64,000 nt of DNA from Methanomethylovorans sp. PtaU1.Bin093. GTDB taxonomy: Archaea; Halobacteriota; Methanosarcinia; Methanosarcinales; Methanosarcinaceae. The stretch covers positions 1 to 64,000 of the forward strand of contig NZ_MVQX01000060.1 of NCBI RefSeq assembly GCF_002067275.1. Direction: 5' to 3'. Of this stretch, positions 1 to 8,176 are shown in pieces (positions within the stretch are counted from its first letter, which is position 1; every line of letters begins with the position of its first letter). The translations under genes and the position numbers were made by a program. The notes below the pieces were generated by a model. That model was not told the DNA's origin, searched no databases, and worked only from the letters and a program-made list of their open reading frames with translations.

Positions 1-900
1 ATAATACGTATCGATCAACTGAGTGGATGAACCATCTGAAATGTAATCAAAATATCCTGGAGTGCCCATAGACCTTATGTCCACAAGAGAGACACTGGAA
101 TCATGAGCAGCTTTGAATGTAGTATTCAGGGGATCAAAGACAGCAGATGAAAGCATATCAGTGAATATCACGTCCTGTTGCAGCAGCAAACCGCTTGAAG
201 CTGCTTGCAGCAGCTCATCACTGGGACCGGCCCATGATGTAGTATTGAAGGAAGGAATGTATGTAAATTCTATACTGTCATTGAATCTGGTCGTACTTGC
301 AGCGTCTGCCAAAGCAGCACTTGGCTGCCAGCCGATATAGGCAATGCGTATTTTACCGCCCCAGGCATCAGTGATCTGAGGCTTGTTACCATAGTTCCTG
401 CACAGATATGTCAGAAGGTCTTCTGCATTCTGCATTTCTGTTGGAGTACCGATACCCATATTATTATAATAGGTATCAATTGGCTCCATTGAAGACCCAT
501 CGGATACATAGTCGAAATATTCAGGCGTTCCCAGGGACCTTATATCAACAAATGAAGTACCGTTGTCCTTTGCAGCCCTGAACGATGGACCCATTGGGTC
601 AAAGACCGCACTGGACAACATATCGGTAAAGATCACATCCTGTTCCATCAATAACCCTGAACTTGCTGCCGCAAGCAGTTCATCACTGGGGCCAGCCCAG
701 GTGGTAGTGTTGAACGAAGGCACATAAGTATACACTACGTCTGAACTGTATGCCATGGACTGGCTTGCCGCTTCAAGAGCAGCGCTCTGTGTCCAGGAAA
801 TATACATAACATTGACCTTGTTTTCGTCTGCCGCTGCTATCTGTATACTGAACAGCATAGCCAGTATACTGATCATCAGGAATAAATCTCTCCATTTCAT
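1..900 (-). CDS. Secreted CobN-like surface protein, N-terminal part (gene continues beyond the window)
   Basis: The open frame starts at the ATG ending at 900 and is still open at base 1, so only about 300 N-terminal residues are seen. Residues 1-24 form a signal peptide (a short charged start, then a hydrophobic run ending IQIAAADE). Two tandem copies of a module of about 130 residues follow, roughly residues 27-150 and 157-300. Each has the blocks FTYIPSFNTT or YTYVPSFNTT, AGPSDELL, QDVIFTDMLSSAVFDP and YFDY(V/I)SDGSS. The same module opens the neighbouring CobN-like protein (stop at 1168), so the two genes are tandem paralogues. A TATA-like stretch near 973-985 suggests that this gene may also have its own promoter. 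The chelatase core itself lies outside the window, so the CobN label is inferred from the paralogue. Confidence 0.8.
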   Translation of the reverse strand, partial: MKWRDLFLMISILAMLFSIQIAAADENKVNVMYISWTQSAALEAASQSMAYSSDVVYTYVPSFNTTTWAGPSDELLAAASSGLLMEQDVIFTDMLSSAVFDPMGPSFRAAKDNGTSFVDIRSLGTPEYFDYVSDGSSMEPIDTYYNNMGIGTPTEMQNAEDLLTYLCRNYGNKPQITDAWGGKIRIAYIGWQPSAALADAASTTRFNDSIEFTYIPSFNTTSWAGPSDELLQAASSGLLLQQDVIFTDMLSSAVFDPLNTTFKAAHDSSVSLVDIRSMGTPGYFDYISDGSSTQLIDTYY

Positions 901-1065
901 AGTACCATCCCTTTAAAAAAGTGGATTTTACTTCGCCATCCGGTCTGCAAACCCAACCCATTAGCTCCACTTTCAAAGATATATTATCCACCTTACGAGC
1001 AACACTAATAAACAAAGCTACTGAGAATTTTGATAGCATCCCCCACAAAAATGATTCGGATATCC

Positions 1066-1159
1066 TGCCCTTTAGAGAAAGGGCAGAGAGATAGCCAAAT
1101 CAATTCCCAGGCCATCGGCCTAAAAGGGGGAATAGGCACTTCCGGAAGAGAAAAGTGCC
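1066..1159. other. Three consecutive hairpins between the two cobN-like genes
   Basis: The 267-bp gap between the paralogues holds three adjacent inverted repeats. TGCCCTTT/AAAGGGCA (1066-1073 / 1078-1085) is a perfect 8-bp stem with an AGAG loop. ATTCCC/GGGAAT (1103-1108 / 1128-1133) encloses GGCC-atc-GGCC. GGCACTT/AAGTGCC (1135-1141 / 1153-1159) ends just past the upstream gene's stop. They lie in the 3' region of the 1716-residue gene and upstream of the 900 start. An RNA-processing, mRNA-stability or partial-termination role is possible. None has a clear T-run in the direction of transcription. Confidence 0.55.
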
Positions 1160-1167
1160 ATAGAATA

Positions 1168-4100
1168 TCACATTTTCCTCTTTCTCATGAATCCCAGGAA
1201 CACTGCTCCGGCTGCTCCTACCACCAGCACAATAGCAACTATATCCGAACCCGAGAAGGTAGGACTGCTGCTTTCAGGTGGAGCTACAGTTTCCTTGGTC
1301 ATCTCATACCCTTCTACATAGTTCTCAGGAGTAGACTTCGGAGCTTCGGGCGCAGGCTGGCTAAGGTCTGTGCCTGCACCAATCTGAGATTCTATAGTCT
1401 GGTTTGATGTAGAAGTTGTGGCCTGGTTAGTAATTTCCAGTTTCGGACCACTGGAACCACTGCTGCTACTGCGGCTGGAAGTGCTTTCCTTCACTGGCTC
1501 ACTGGTAGCTTCCTCTATAAGCTTCTTGTAGTCTGATGCCGTTTGTTCGTCCACCAGACCTGGTACAGACATTACGCCCTGTATGAACTCATCGAGTGAA
1601 GGATTACCACAGGTATGATGACAGCATGTGACACCATTTTCCACCACGGATTCAACATATTCTTTCACCAGGTTCTGGACCACTTCGTCCGAGGCGTCCC
1701 ATGAATCCTTCCTTACGGTCTCAAGCATCCTTGCTGTAATGGACTGATACTGATATGAATTGTCCTTAAGGAACTCATCCAGTCCAAGGTTCTGGGAATC
1801 CAGTATATATGTTTCATACATCTTGTTCCAATCCGAATCAGTTACCAGATCAGGAGTGGTGGCTTCCCATCCCCACATATATTCCACGGTCTTCATCATT
1901 TCCCTGGCACCTGCATAATCATATTCCATCATACCGGTTATCCAGTTGGGATTGAGGTACCTCGCGGTCAGCTCAGCACTGAAAGCTTCGCTTAGTGTGA
2001 TGATCTCCGGGTTATCCACGCTGGTCAGGTCAGAGATATACATCGAAGGGGATTCACCTGTGATCGATTTTACAGCAAGTCCGAGTGCTCCGAAATAGGA
2101 ATAATAGTCGTCATTGTCTATGAGACCGTAAAGGTTCGAAGTATCACTGTGTATGGCTGAATCCACTCCTCCCAGGTTCATTTCGAACACATCCTCATAA
2201 TTGACACCCCATACATCCTTCCCGTATACGTTGGACATGCGGGATATGTACAGGTCCGCAACTTCTGAAGAATTCTCCCAGGTATTGCTTGCCTCCACTG
2301 CTTCGGAAACACCAGTACCATAAGTACCTGTGGCCTCACTGAATACCCTGGACATAGAAACATTATGTGCAATGCTTTCATTATATCCTCCTTCCAGCAT
2401 TGCATCTTCTATTGCAAGTGAATTCCATCTAACATAGTTGGTCTCATTTGTTTCATTGAGCTGTGCAACCATGCGGACTGCCGTATCCATAAGTTCGATC
2501 TGGTATGGGAAGGTGTCACGGTAAAGTCCCGATGTTGTGAGCAGCACATCGATTCTCGGATGTGTCATCTCTTCCTGCGGGATAACTTTAAATCCTGTTA
2601 TCCTTCCGCTAGTCCTTTCCAGTTCCACACCCAGAAGAGCATAGATCTGTGCTTCCATAAGACCTTCATGTCGCATTGTTTCCACAGACCACATGACAAA
2701 GGCTACTTTGTTGGGATATGTGCCATTCGCAGCATAGTAGTTTTCAAGCCAGGCGTCTATGATGGCATCTCCCATGGCTTCAGTTTCTTCGTCAGGGATA
2801 GTTCTCTGGTCAAAGCTGTAGAAGTTCTTGCCAGTGGGCAATGCGCCCGGATTGCGGATAGGATCATTGCCTGTACCAGGTTCTATGTATTCAGCATTAA
2901 GTGCCCTTAATGTCTGGTCGATCTCACGAGTTGTCTGGGCCAGATCATCTGCATACTGCAGCGCCAGTTCAAGATCAGCCGTGATATTGGCGTTTGTAAG
3001 CCCAAGTACCTCCACCTGAGCAGTAGAAACATTCGTTGCATTCAGCAGGGTAGCGTTCAAAAGCAATGTTGCATCCGACTCTGCCTCTGATCTCCAGTCG
3101 TCCTCGGTTCCGTTAGCTTTAACCAGCACATTATAGATGTGATCACTGAAATCATCACCCAGCATGGACCTTACCATAGACACAAGCTTCTCTCCATCAG
3201 GTGCCACACCAAAGACATGGAGACCGTACGGAATGAGCTCTAATCTCATATCTTCGAGATATTCTTCCAGCACGCTATCCAGGAAGTTCTCAAAGTCGTC
3301 ATCTGTCATATTATACAGTTCACCAGTTGAAACTCCCAGATCCTCTGCAAGGCTGAGATTACCGTAAAGTTGTATCGTGCTGTTACGATAGAGTACCATC
3401 ATTCCAGCTTCATTGTCACTTTTTGCATCCTGATAGTTATGGATCTTCTCGCTCATTGTGGCAAGATCGCCATATAGACCTGCTTCGATGATCGGAGGAG
3501 TAAGGTGATCTATTATGACAGCATTGCCTCTGCGCTTTGCCTGTGTACCTTCTCCCACATTGTCCATGATATACGGGTAGACCACAGGGGTTTCAGCTAC
3601 CATGATAGACGGATAGTCATATCTCCACAGACCAACTTCGTTGCCCGGGAGCCATTCCTGTGTACCGTGAGTACCAAAGTGTATCATGGCATCTGCATCG
3701 TATATGTCGTTGATCCAGAAATATGTCGCAAGATACTGGTGTGTGGGCGGTATTGAGGAATTATGATATATAAGAGACTCATCGGAAAGTCCTGCCCTGG
3801 TTGGCTGGGGTATGAAATTGACATTTCCAAGCTGGATAGTAGGTATTACAAAGTACTTTCCACTTCTGTTCTCATAGGTCATGACGTCACCGGGAGCTTC
3901 CCCCCATGTGTCCTCTACTTCGGTGCGCACGCTCTGTGGCAATGTTTCGTACCATTCAAGATATTCATCTACAGGCAGAAGTGTTACGTATCCGGACTGC
4001 ACGACCTTCTCAAGCTCACCGGGTGCCCATGTACCCACATTCCTGCTTTCAATGAACAGATCTATGAACTCACTACCGTTTGGAACACTGCCGTTTCCTA

Positions 4101-6318
4101 TATTGTATCCTGCAGCCTGCATGTCTTCCAGCAGCAGAGTAAAGCTTGAACCGATATCCAGGTAACTGGCACCAATGTCGTTCTTGCCACCCTCGTGGTT
4201 GTAGTAAAGGATAGTGATCTTCTTGTCAGCATTTGTTTCTCTTCCAAGTTCTGCCCATGCAATGGCCCTGTCGCATAGCCATTCTACCTGACACTCCAGA
4301 GGTTCATAGTAATACTGCTCTGTTGCTTCGTCCTGCACCCTTCCGGCTAACCAGATATAATCGGTAAGCCCGTCTATTTCAGGCTGTGTTACCTGATATG
4401 GAATAGATGTACTGCTTAGTCCCAGTACACTTTCATTAAATTCATCCGGTGTCTGGTAATAATCCTGTATAGCTTTGATCACAGGTACATTGTACTTTTG
4501 AAGATATTCGATTCCTTTTTCATGGTCATTATAGTTTAGATAGAAACCTTTTACCGAGATTATTGAATCAACTATCACTTCACCGTTCATGGTGAAGTAA
4601 TCCACATCATCCTCACATACTGCATAGGTGGTGTAGATCACATTGCATCCCCTTGATTCAAGCTCTCTGATGATCGCGTCCTCAGAATTGTATTCTATAG
4701 GGGTCTTACCCAGTCTATTACCGATTATTCCGATCGTAGGAGCTGATGCATTGTAACCGTGGTCTGCATACCATGCCAGATATTCGGTACTGTTGGCAAA
4801 GGTTCTTGGGAAGGCATCCGGATGATAGATCCCATCATCCGGAATAGTTGGCTCAGCTGCAACAGAGTGCTCAATATAGACATTCTCAAGGGTAGCTCCG
4901 ATGCAACGGATCCAGTTCTCCATATTGCTGTATCCGTCATTGAAGAGATAATCTGTCATTGCATCGTATGGAGGATTGGCCATGTCTATGGTGGCTATGC
5001 CATACACATCCGCCAGCATACCGAACATTCCGATCTGTGCACCGTTGTTCTTTGCAGCAAGGAGCTTGTCTTTTATCTGAGGAAGTTCGTTGGCTCCCAC
5101 CATGTATAACATAATCACATCTTCATTGGTGATATCAATAGAACTGTTTATGGCTTCTCCACCTGTCATCACATTGACATTGAAACGGTCGGTGATCACT
5201 GTTCTTTCAGCAAGCACCTGCTCCATATAATATACACTGGTGTCCGAATTGATGATGTAAGTAATATTCACTTTCTCTTGCAAGACCGCTGGTACGGCAA
5301 TCGCTTGCCCTGCAAAGGCACCGGAGAACTTCTGGCCCATGAACTTCAGCATGTTGCCCATGTTGGTCTCTCCACCCTGCACCCAGTATCTTTCGATATC
5401 AGTGTAATTACCAGAATAGAGATCTACATTTGACAGAGTGATGTTCTCAGAAAGATTGTAACCTATGACCATTGCACCACTGGCTTTGGCAGCGTTTATA
5501 CTGGTGACCCAGTTACTAACAGTAGCTTCATCCCTGGATTCAATGAATATCATGGAATACTCGGAGAAGTCAAGGTCCTGCGGTACTGTTTCGCTCCTTG
5601 AAATAACGGTCGTACTTAGTTCTGAGGATATATCTGATGCAGCCGCTGCACTATTAAGGGCAGCAGTATTAACATCCGTGCCCAGGACGAACAGGAACTT
5701 CACATCTCCACTTCCAAAAGAGCTACCACCTGTTGAACTGTTGTCAGTTGAACTATCATCGGTGGAGCTTTCATTGCTATCAATGATCTCAGAAAGGCTA
5801 CTGTATTCTGTTGCAAGATATATGAGCAGGTTCTCTGCATTTGTGAGCCCATCACCGGTTGTGCCCATACTGTTGTAGTAAGTGCAGATAGTATCGTTGC
5901 CATCACCATCCGAAACATAATCAAAATATGAAGGTGCACTGCTTGTACGTATGCTCAGCAATGAAGCACCATTGTCGTGTGCTGCCTGCAGGGTGGCATT
6001 TACTGCTCCATTGTTGGAATTGTAGACCTTACTGCCTACCATATCACAGAATATGACATCCTGAGTTCCTAAAAATCCGCTTCCAACCGCAGAGAGCAGT
6101 TCATCGCTTGCAGAATATGAAGCATTGTATGCTGGAATATATGTGAAATCTATATATGCGCTGTACACATTTGTCTGACTTGCAGACTGTAACGCATCAC
6201 TTGGCGTGTACGCGATGTAAGTTATGTTTATTTTCTCTCCGGCTGCCGATACCACTGTTGTTAAGGATGTCAACAACAATACACTTAATACTAATGTAAG
6301 TACATATTTTCGTTGCAT
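1168..6318 (-). CDS. Giant secreted, membrane-anchored CobN/magnesium-chelatase H-like protein
   Basis: This protein has 1716 residues from the ATG at 6318, chosen because a GGAGG ribosome-binding site sits just upstream; an in-frame start at 6390 lacks one. Residues 1-25 are a signal peptide. A module shared with the paralogue follows, then an Asp/Ser-rich linker near 181-200. The CobN signature blocks HFGTHGTQEWLPG (about 876-888) and YPYIMDNVGEGTQAKRRG (about 913-930) mark the chelatase large-subunit fold. Near 1562 there is a Cys/His cluster, CCHHTCGNP. A Ser-rich linker near 1610 and a final transmembrane helix ending FMRKRKM anchor it, with the body outside the cell. Cytosolic CobN inserts cobalt into hydrogenobyrinate diamide with ATP-using CobS/CobT. 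None of that machinery is nearby, and ATP is not expected outside the cell, so the exact reaction is unknown. It is annotated by fold only. Confidence 0.85.
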   Translation of the reverse strand: MQRKYVLTLVLSVLLLTSLTTVVSAAGEKINITYIAYTPSDALQSASQTNVYSAYIDFTYIPAYNASYSASDELLSAVGSGFLGTQDVIFCDMVGSKVYNSNNGAVNATLQAAHDNGASLLSIRTSSAPSYFDYVSDGDGNDTICTYYNSMGTTGDGLTNAENLLIYLATEYSSLSEIIDSNESSTDDSSTDNSSTGGSSFGSGDVKFLFVLGTDVNTAALNSAAAASDISSELSTTVISRSETVPQDLDFSEYSMIFIESRDEATVSNWVTSINAAKASGAMVIGYNLSENITLSNVDLYSGNYTDIERYWVQGGETNMGNMLKFMGQKFSGAFAGQAIAVPAVLQEKVNITYIINSDTSVYYMEQVLAERTVITDRFNVNVMTGGEAINSSIDITNEDVIMLYMVGANELPQIKDKLLAAKNNGAQIGMFGMLADVYGIATIDMANPPYDAMTDYLFNDGYSNMENWIRCIGATLENVYIEHSVAAEPTIPDDGIYHPDAFPRTFANSTEYLAWYADHGYNASAPTIGIIGNRLGKTPIEYNSEDAIIRELESRGCNVIYTTYAVCEDDVDYFTMNGEVIVDSIISVKGFYLNYNDHEKGIEYLQKYNVPVIKAIQDYYQTPDEFNESVLGLSSTSIPYQVTQPEIDGLTDYIWLAGRVQDEATEQYYYEPLECQVEWLCDRAIAWAELGRETNADKKITILYYNHEGGKNDIGASYLDIGSSFTLLLEDMQAAGYNIGNGSVPNGSEFIDLFIESRNVGTWAPGELEKVVQSGYVTLLPVDEYLEWYETLPQSVRTEVEDTWGEAPGDVMTYENRSGKYFVIPTIQLGNVNFIPQPTRAGLSDESLIYHNSSIPPTHQYLATYFWINDIYDADAMIHFGTHGTQEWLPGNEVGLWRYDYPSIMVAETPVVYPYIMDNVGEGTQAKRRGNAVIIDHLTPPIIEAGLYGDLATMSEKIHNYQDAKSDNEAGMMVLYRNSTIQLYGNLSLAEDLGVSTGELYNMTDDDFENFLDSVLEEYLEDMRLELIPYGLHVFGVAPDGEKLVSMVRSMLGDDFSDHIYNVLVKANGTEDDWRSEAESDATLLLNATLLNATNVSTAQVEVLGLTNANITADLELALQYADDLAQTTREIDQTLRALNAEYIEPGTGNDPIRNPGALPTGKNFYSFDQRTIPDEETEAMGDAIIDAWLENYYAANGTYPNKVAFVMWSVETMRHEGLMEAQIYALLGVELERTSGRITGFKVIPQEEMTHPRIDVLLTTSGLYRDTFPYQIELMDTAVRMVAQLNETNETNYVRWNSLAIEDAMLEGGYNESIAHNVSMSRVFSEATGTYGTGVSEAVEASNTWENSSEVADLYISRMSNVYGKDVWGVNYEDVFEMNLGGVDSAIHSDTSNLYGLIDNDDYYSYFGALGLAVKSITGESPSMYISDLTSVDNPEIITLSEAFSAELTARYLNPNWITGMMEYDYAGAREMMKTVEYMWGWEATTPDLVTDSDWNKMYETYILDSQNLGLDEFLKDNSYQYQSITARMLETVRKDSWDASDEVVQNLVKEYVESVVENGVTCCHHTCGNPSLDEFIQGVMSVPGLVDEQTASDYKKLIEEATSEPVKESTSSRSSSSGSSGPKLEITNQATTSTSNQTIESQIGAGTDLSQPAPEAPKSTPENYVEGYEMTKETVAPPESSSPTFSGSDIVAIVLVVGAAGAVFLGFMRKRKM

Positions 6319-6334
6319 GTTATCCTCCGATAAC
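6319..6334 (-). promoter_or_regulatory. Hairpin presenting the cobN-like Shine-Dalgarno in its loop
   Basis: On the minus strand GTTATC-GGAG-GATAAC directly abuts the ATG of the 1716-residue protein. The perfect 6-bp stem has a 4-nt loop that is exactly the GGAG ribosome-binding core. Such an arrangement can present or occlude the site, so it may tune translation of the chelatase-like protein relative to the upstream operon genes. Confidence 0.6.
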
Positions 6335-6343
6335 GTGTGCTGA

Positions 6344-6382
6344 GCACTTCGGATACATTGCTTGGCGGCGGTACCGAAGTGC
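6344..6382 (-). promoter_or_regulatory. Long hairpin in the DUF2149-cobN spacer
   Basis: GCACTTCGG (6344-6352) and CCGAAGTGC (6374-6382) pair perfectly over 9 bp. The stem can extend by TAC/GTA past one bulged base, to about 12 bp. It lies in the 116-bp gap between the small channel gene and the giant gene, about 26 bases upstream of the start. The purine-poor loop and the absence of a T-run argue against a simple terminator. An RNA-processing or stability element separating small-subunit and giant-protein expression is more likely. Confidence 0.55.
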
Positions 6383-6434
6383 CCGCTCATTCAATATCCT
6401 TTTTCTTTTGTTTTACTCCACTTTTTCGAATCGA

Positions 6435-6797
6435 TCAAGTAGTAGTCTTGTTTCCATCATCCGGCACATACACAACTCTGCCATCCGCCAGTTTGTATGC
6501 GGTGCCCAGGACATCACCAGTGCCTCCCCCTATCTGGTCAGTGAGGTTCATCACTTCAATGGGCTGCCCTTGCTCTTTTATAATGATCTTCATATCCTCC
6601 TGACCGGGATTCTTCACGATGGTTATGTCTTCAGTGGGGCTTAGCAGTTCAGGCATCTGGTATGACATAACCAGTGCCAGCATCAGAGCCACGGCAAAAA
6701 CCATGGCTGTATCGAAAAGGTTAGCAACCCCTTCAAGAGGATTCCTTTCCTCTTCATCGTGTAACAGACCGGTCCGTCGGTAACGTCTCTGCCTCAT
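6435..6797 (-). CDS. DUF2149 family membrane protein, ExbD-like partner
   Basis: This is a 120-residue protein with a basic, Arg-rich cytoplasmic start (MRQRRYRR). It has one transmembrane helix at about 29-47 (FDTAMVFAVALMLALVM), then an outside domain of about 70 residues. The Asp at the head of the helix resembles the ion-binding Asp of ExbD/TolR. The start overlaps the stop of the ExbB-like gene by 4 bp, so the two are translationally coupled, as expected for subunits of one complex. I recognise the family as DUF2149, which sits beside CobN-like genes in methanogens. The ExbD role is inferred from topology and neighbours. Confidence 0.75.
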   Translation of the reverse strand: MRQRRYRRTGLLHDEEERNPLEGVANLFDTAMVFAVALMLALVMSYQMPELLSPTEDITIVKNPGQEDMKIIIKEQGQPIEVMNLTDQIGGGTGDVLGTAYKLADGRVVYVPDDGNKTTT

Positions 6798-7417
6798 ACT
6801 TTAGCCTCGATGGTATCAAGTATATAGTCAATATCTGCCATATCCTGCCAATACCATCTCTTCCTTATCTGAGTAAGTATGTAGGCCACGCTGCTGGCAA
6901 AAAGACCTACAACAGTAGTGGCAAAGGCGATCATCAGGTTATGTGCAAGCTGTACAACATCTCCCTGCGATAATGCTACAAGTGCAGGGCCCAGAGGTAT
7001 GAGCGTACCCATCAGTCCCAGCATCGGCGCTATATTTGTGATGATACGGGTCTGCTCCAGCCGCTTGGCCATTTTGATCTCATATTCCTGAGAGACCCAT
7101 TCTATGGCAGGGATCCTGTCCTGTTCCAGATGAACAGCTGCGGCATTTGAGAAAGCAGTGACTATATAGTTCTGCTTTATTTTTCTTAAAGCATCAGCTG
7201 CGGCTTTAAAATTAGATCCCTTTACATGGTTTTGCACGGTAAAGCAGGTACTTTCCAGATTCTCAATATCCCTGTTCCTCTTCGCATACTCTGAAAGGAA
7301 TTCCCCGATCAGTATAAGGGACAACAATGATAGTGCCACTAACAGGATGATCACAGGGTAAAGCAAAGAAGCAGAAAATGTATTCATTATGCTATTGATC
7401 ACAGCGAACAGGCTCAT
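6794..7417 (-). CDS. MotA/TolQ/ExbB proton channel family protein
   Basis: This 207-residue protein has three transmembrane helices, at about 17-40, 122-147 and 160-183. The second and third follow the TolQ/ExbB signature region (IAPMLGLMGTLIPLGPAL, then MIAFATTVVGLFAS). A long cytoplasmic segment lies between helices 1 and 2. ExbB-type proteins form ion channels that turn proton or sodium flow into mechanical work on a partner protein. Bacteria use them to reach across the outer membrane, which this archaeon lacks, so the client is probably the adjacent surface CobN-like protein. It begins 2 bp after the DUF2162 gene and overlaps the DUF2149 gene. Confidence 0.85.
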   Translation of the reverse strand: MSLFAVINSIMNTFSASLLYPVIILLVALSLLSLILIGEFLSEYAKRNRDIENLESTCFTVQNHVKGSNFKAAADALRKIKQNYIVTAFSNAAAVHLEQDRIPAIEWVSQEYEIKMAKRLEQTRIITNIAPMLGLMGTLIPLGPALVALSQGDVVQLAHNLMIAFATTVVGLFASSVAYILTQIRKRWYWQDMADIDYILDTIEAKV

Positions 7418-7419
7418 TT

Positions 7420-8091
7420 TTATTCACCTTTAAAAGTATTGATGACATACCCGCAGGCTACGATACCGGTCATTATCAGCAGGGGTACTATGTGAAGTTC
7501 CCCTCCGGTTTCGGGGATCTGGAGCTGCCTGGATTTTATGTAAGCTGGTACGAGCATGGAACCAAGCAGGTAGAATATACCCAGGAACATCATCACAGCT
7601 CCAAGGTCTTCCGGTGTGCGGTGCATTTTTCTGAATATCCAGCTTGAAGATACGACTGTGAAGAAGAAGACAAAACCTACTAAAGCTCCTATCCTGAAAC
7701 CACTCCATCCGAGAGTGGAGGCAAGTATCATGCAGGACACGAACAGCGCGGTGAGGCATACGGGACATGGCACTGAGATGAAAAGGAAAGTGTGCCTTGA
7801 CACATCATGTCCACATGACCATTTTTTCTGGGTATATATTCCTGCACCTATGAGGAGCAAGGCCACAACAACGTGCAGAGTCATGCCCATGCTGGTCATC
7901 ATGTCCAGCCTGGACTGGTCCACAAGTCCTATAAGTCCGCCAAGAATTACGGAAATGACAAAGTAACTTGCAGCAATGATCAACACATCTCTTCTGCAGA
8001 TGTTGGAAAAACCACACCCTACACCCGTTTTCAGGGCAAATATCATTATTCCCAACAGGATGCCAACAACTATAGCATAAACAGAATTCAT
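7420..8091 (-). CDS. DUF2162 family polytopic membrane protein, putative transporter
   Basis: This 223-residue protein has about six hydrophobic helices (near 3-20, 33-55, 68-86, 102-124, 130-150, 160-180) and a last one near 200-217. Two Cys motifs stand out: GVGCGFSNIC at about 24-33, and VPCPVC in the middle. The second recalls the Pro-Cys-Pro motif of RcnA/NicO nickel-cobalt permeases, a weak resemblance. It is the first gene of the leftward operon, with a GGAG site upstream. With ExbB-like and CobN-like neighbours, transport of a metal or metal complex is plausible, but the substrate is not known. Confidence 0.7.
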   Translation of the reverse strand: MNSVYAIVVGILLGIMIFALKTGVGCGFSNICRRDVLIIAASYFVISVILGGLIGLVDQSRLDMMTSMGMTLHVVVALLLIGAGIYTQKKWSCGHDVSRHTFLFISVPCPVCLTALFVSCMILASTLGWSGFRIGALVGFVFFFTVVSSSWIFRKMHRTPEDLGAVMMFLGIFYLLGSMLVPAYIKSRQLQIPETGGELHIVPLLIMTGIVACGYVINTFKGE

Positions 8092-8140
8092 TCCTCTCCT
8101 ACCCTTTTTCTTTTTGTTATATAAGTTGCTGCTTTAATTA

Positions 8141-8176
8141 CCTATATATGGTTTAAAGCAATTAACAATTGTTAAT
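8141..8176 (-). promoter_or_regulatory. Promoter and palindromic operator candidate of the CobN-like operon
   Basis: On the minus strand a TATA-like CATATATAGG (8141-8150) lies about 50 bp upstream of the DUF2162 start. Directly upstream of it is a perfect 16-bp palindrome, ATTAACAATTGTTAAT (8161-8176), placed where a repressor or activator could compete with TFB/TBP. A second TATA-like stretch at 8116-8123 lies nearer the gene. Confidence 0.5.

Noticed and set aside
901-1167. Cobalamin riboswitch before the CobN-like gene
   Set aside because: The conserved B12-box core and the usual multi-arm layout are not visible. Only three simple hairpins are seen.
1168-6318. Calling the giant protein the cobalamin-pathway cobaltochelatase CobN
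   Set aside because: It has a signal peptide, a C-terminal membrane anchor and no CobS/CobT-like ATPases nearby, so a cytosolic role in corrin synthesis is not supported.
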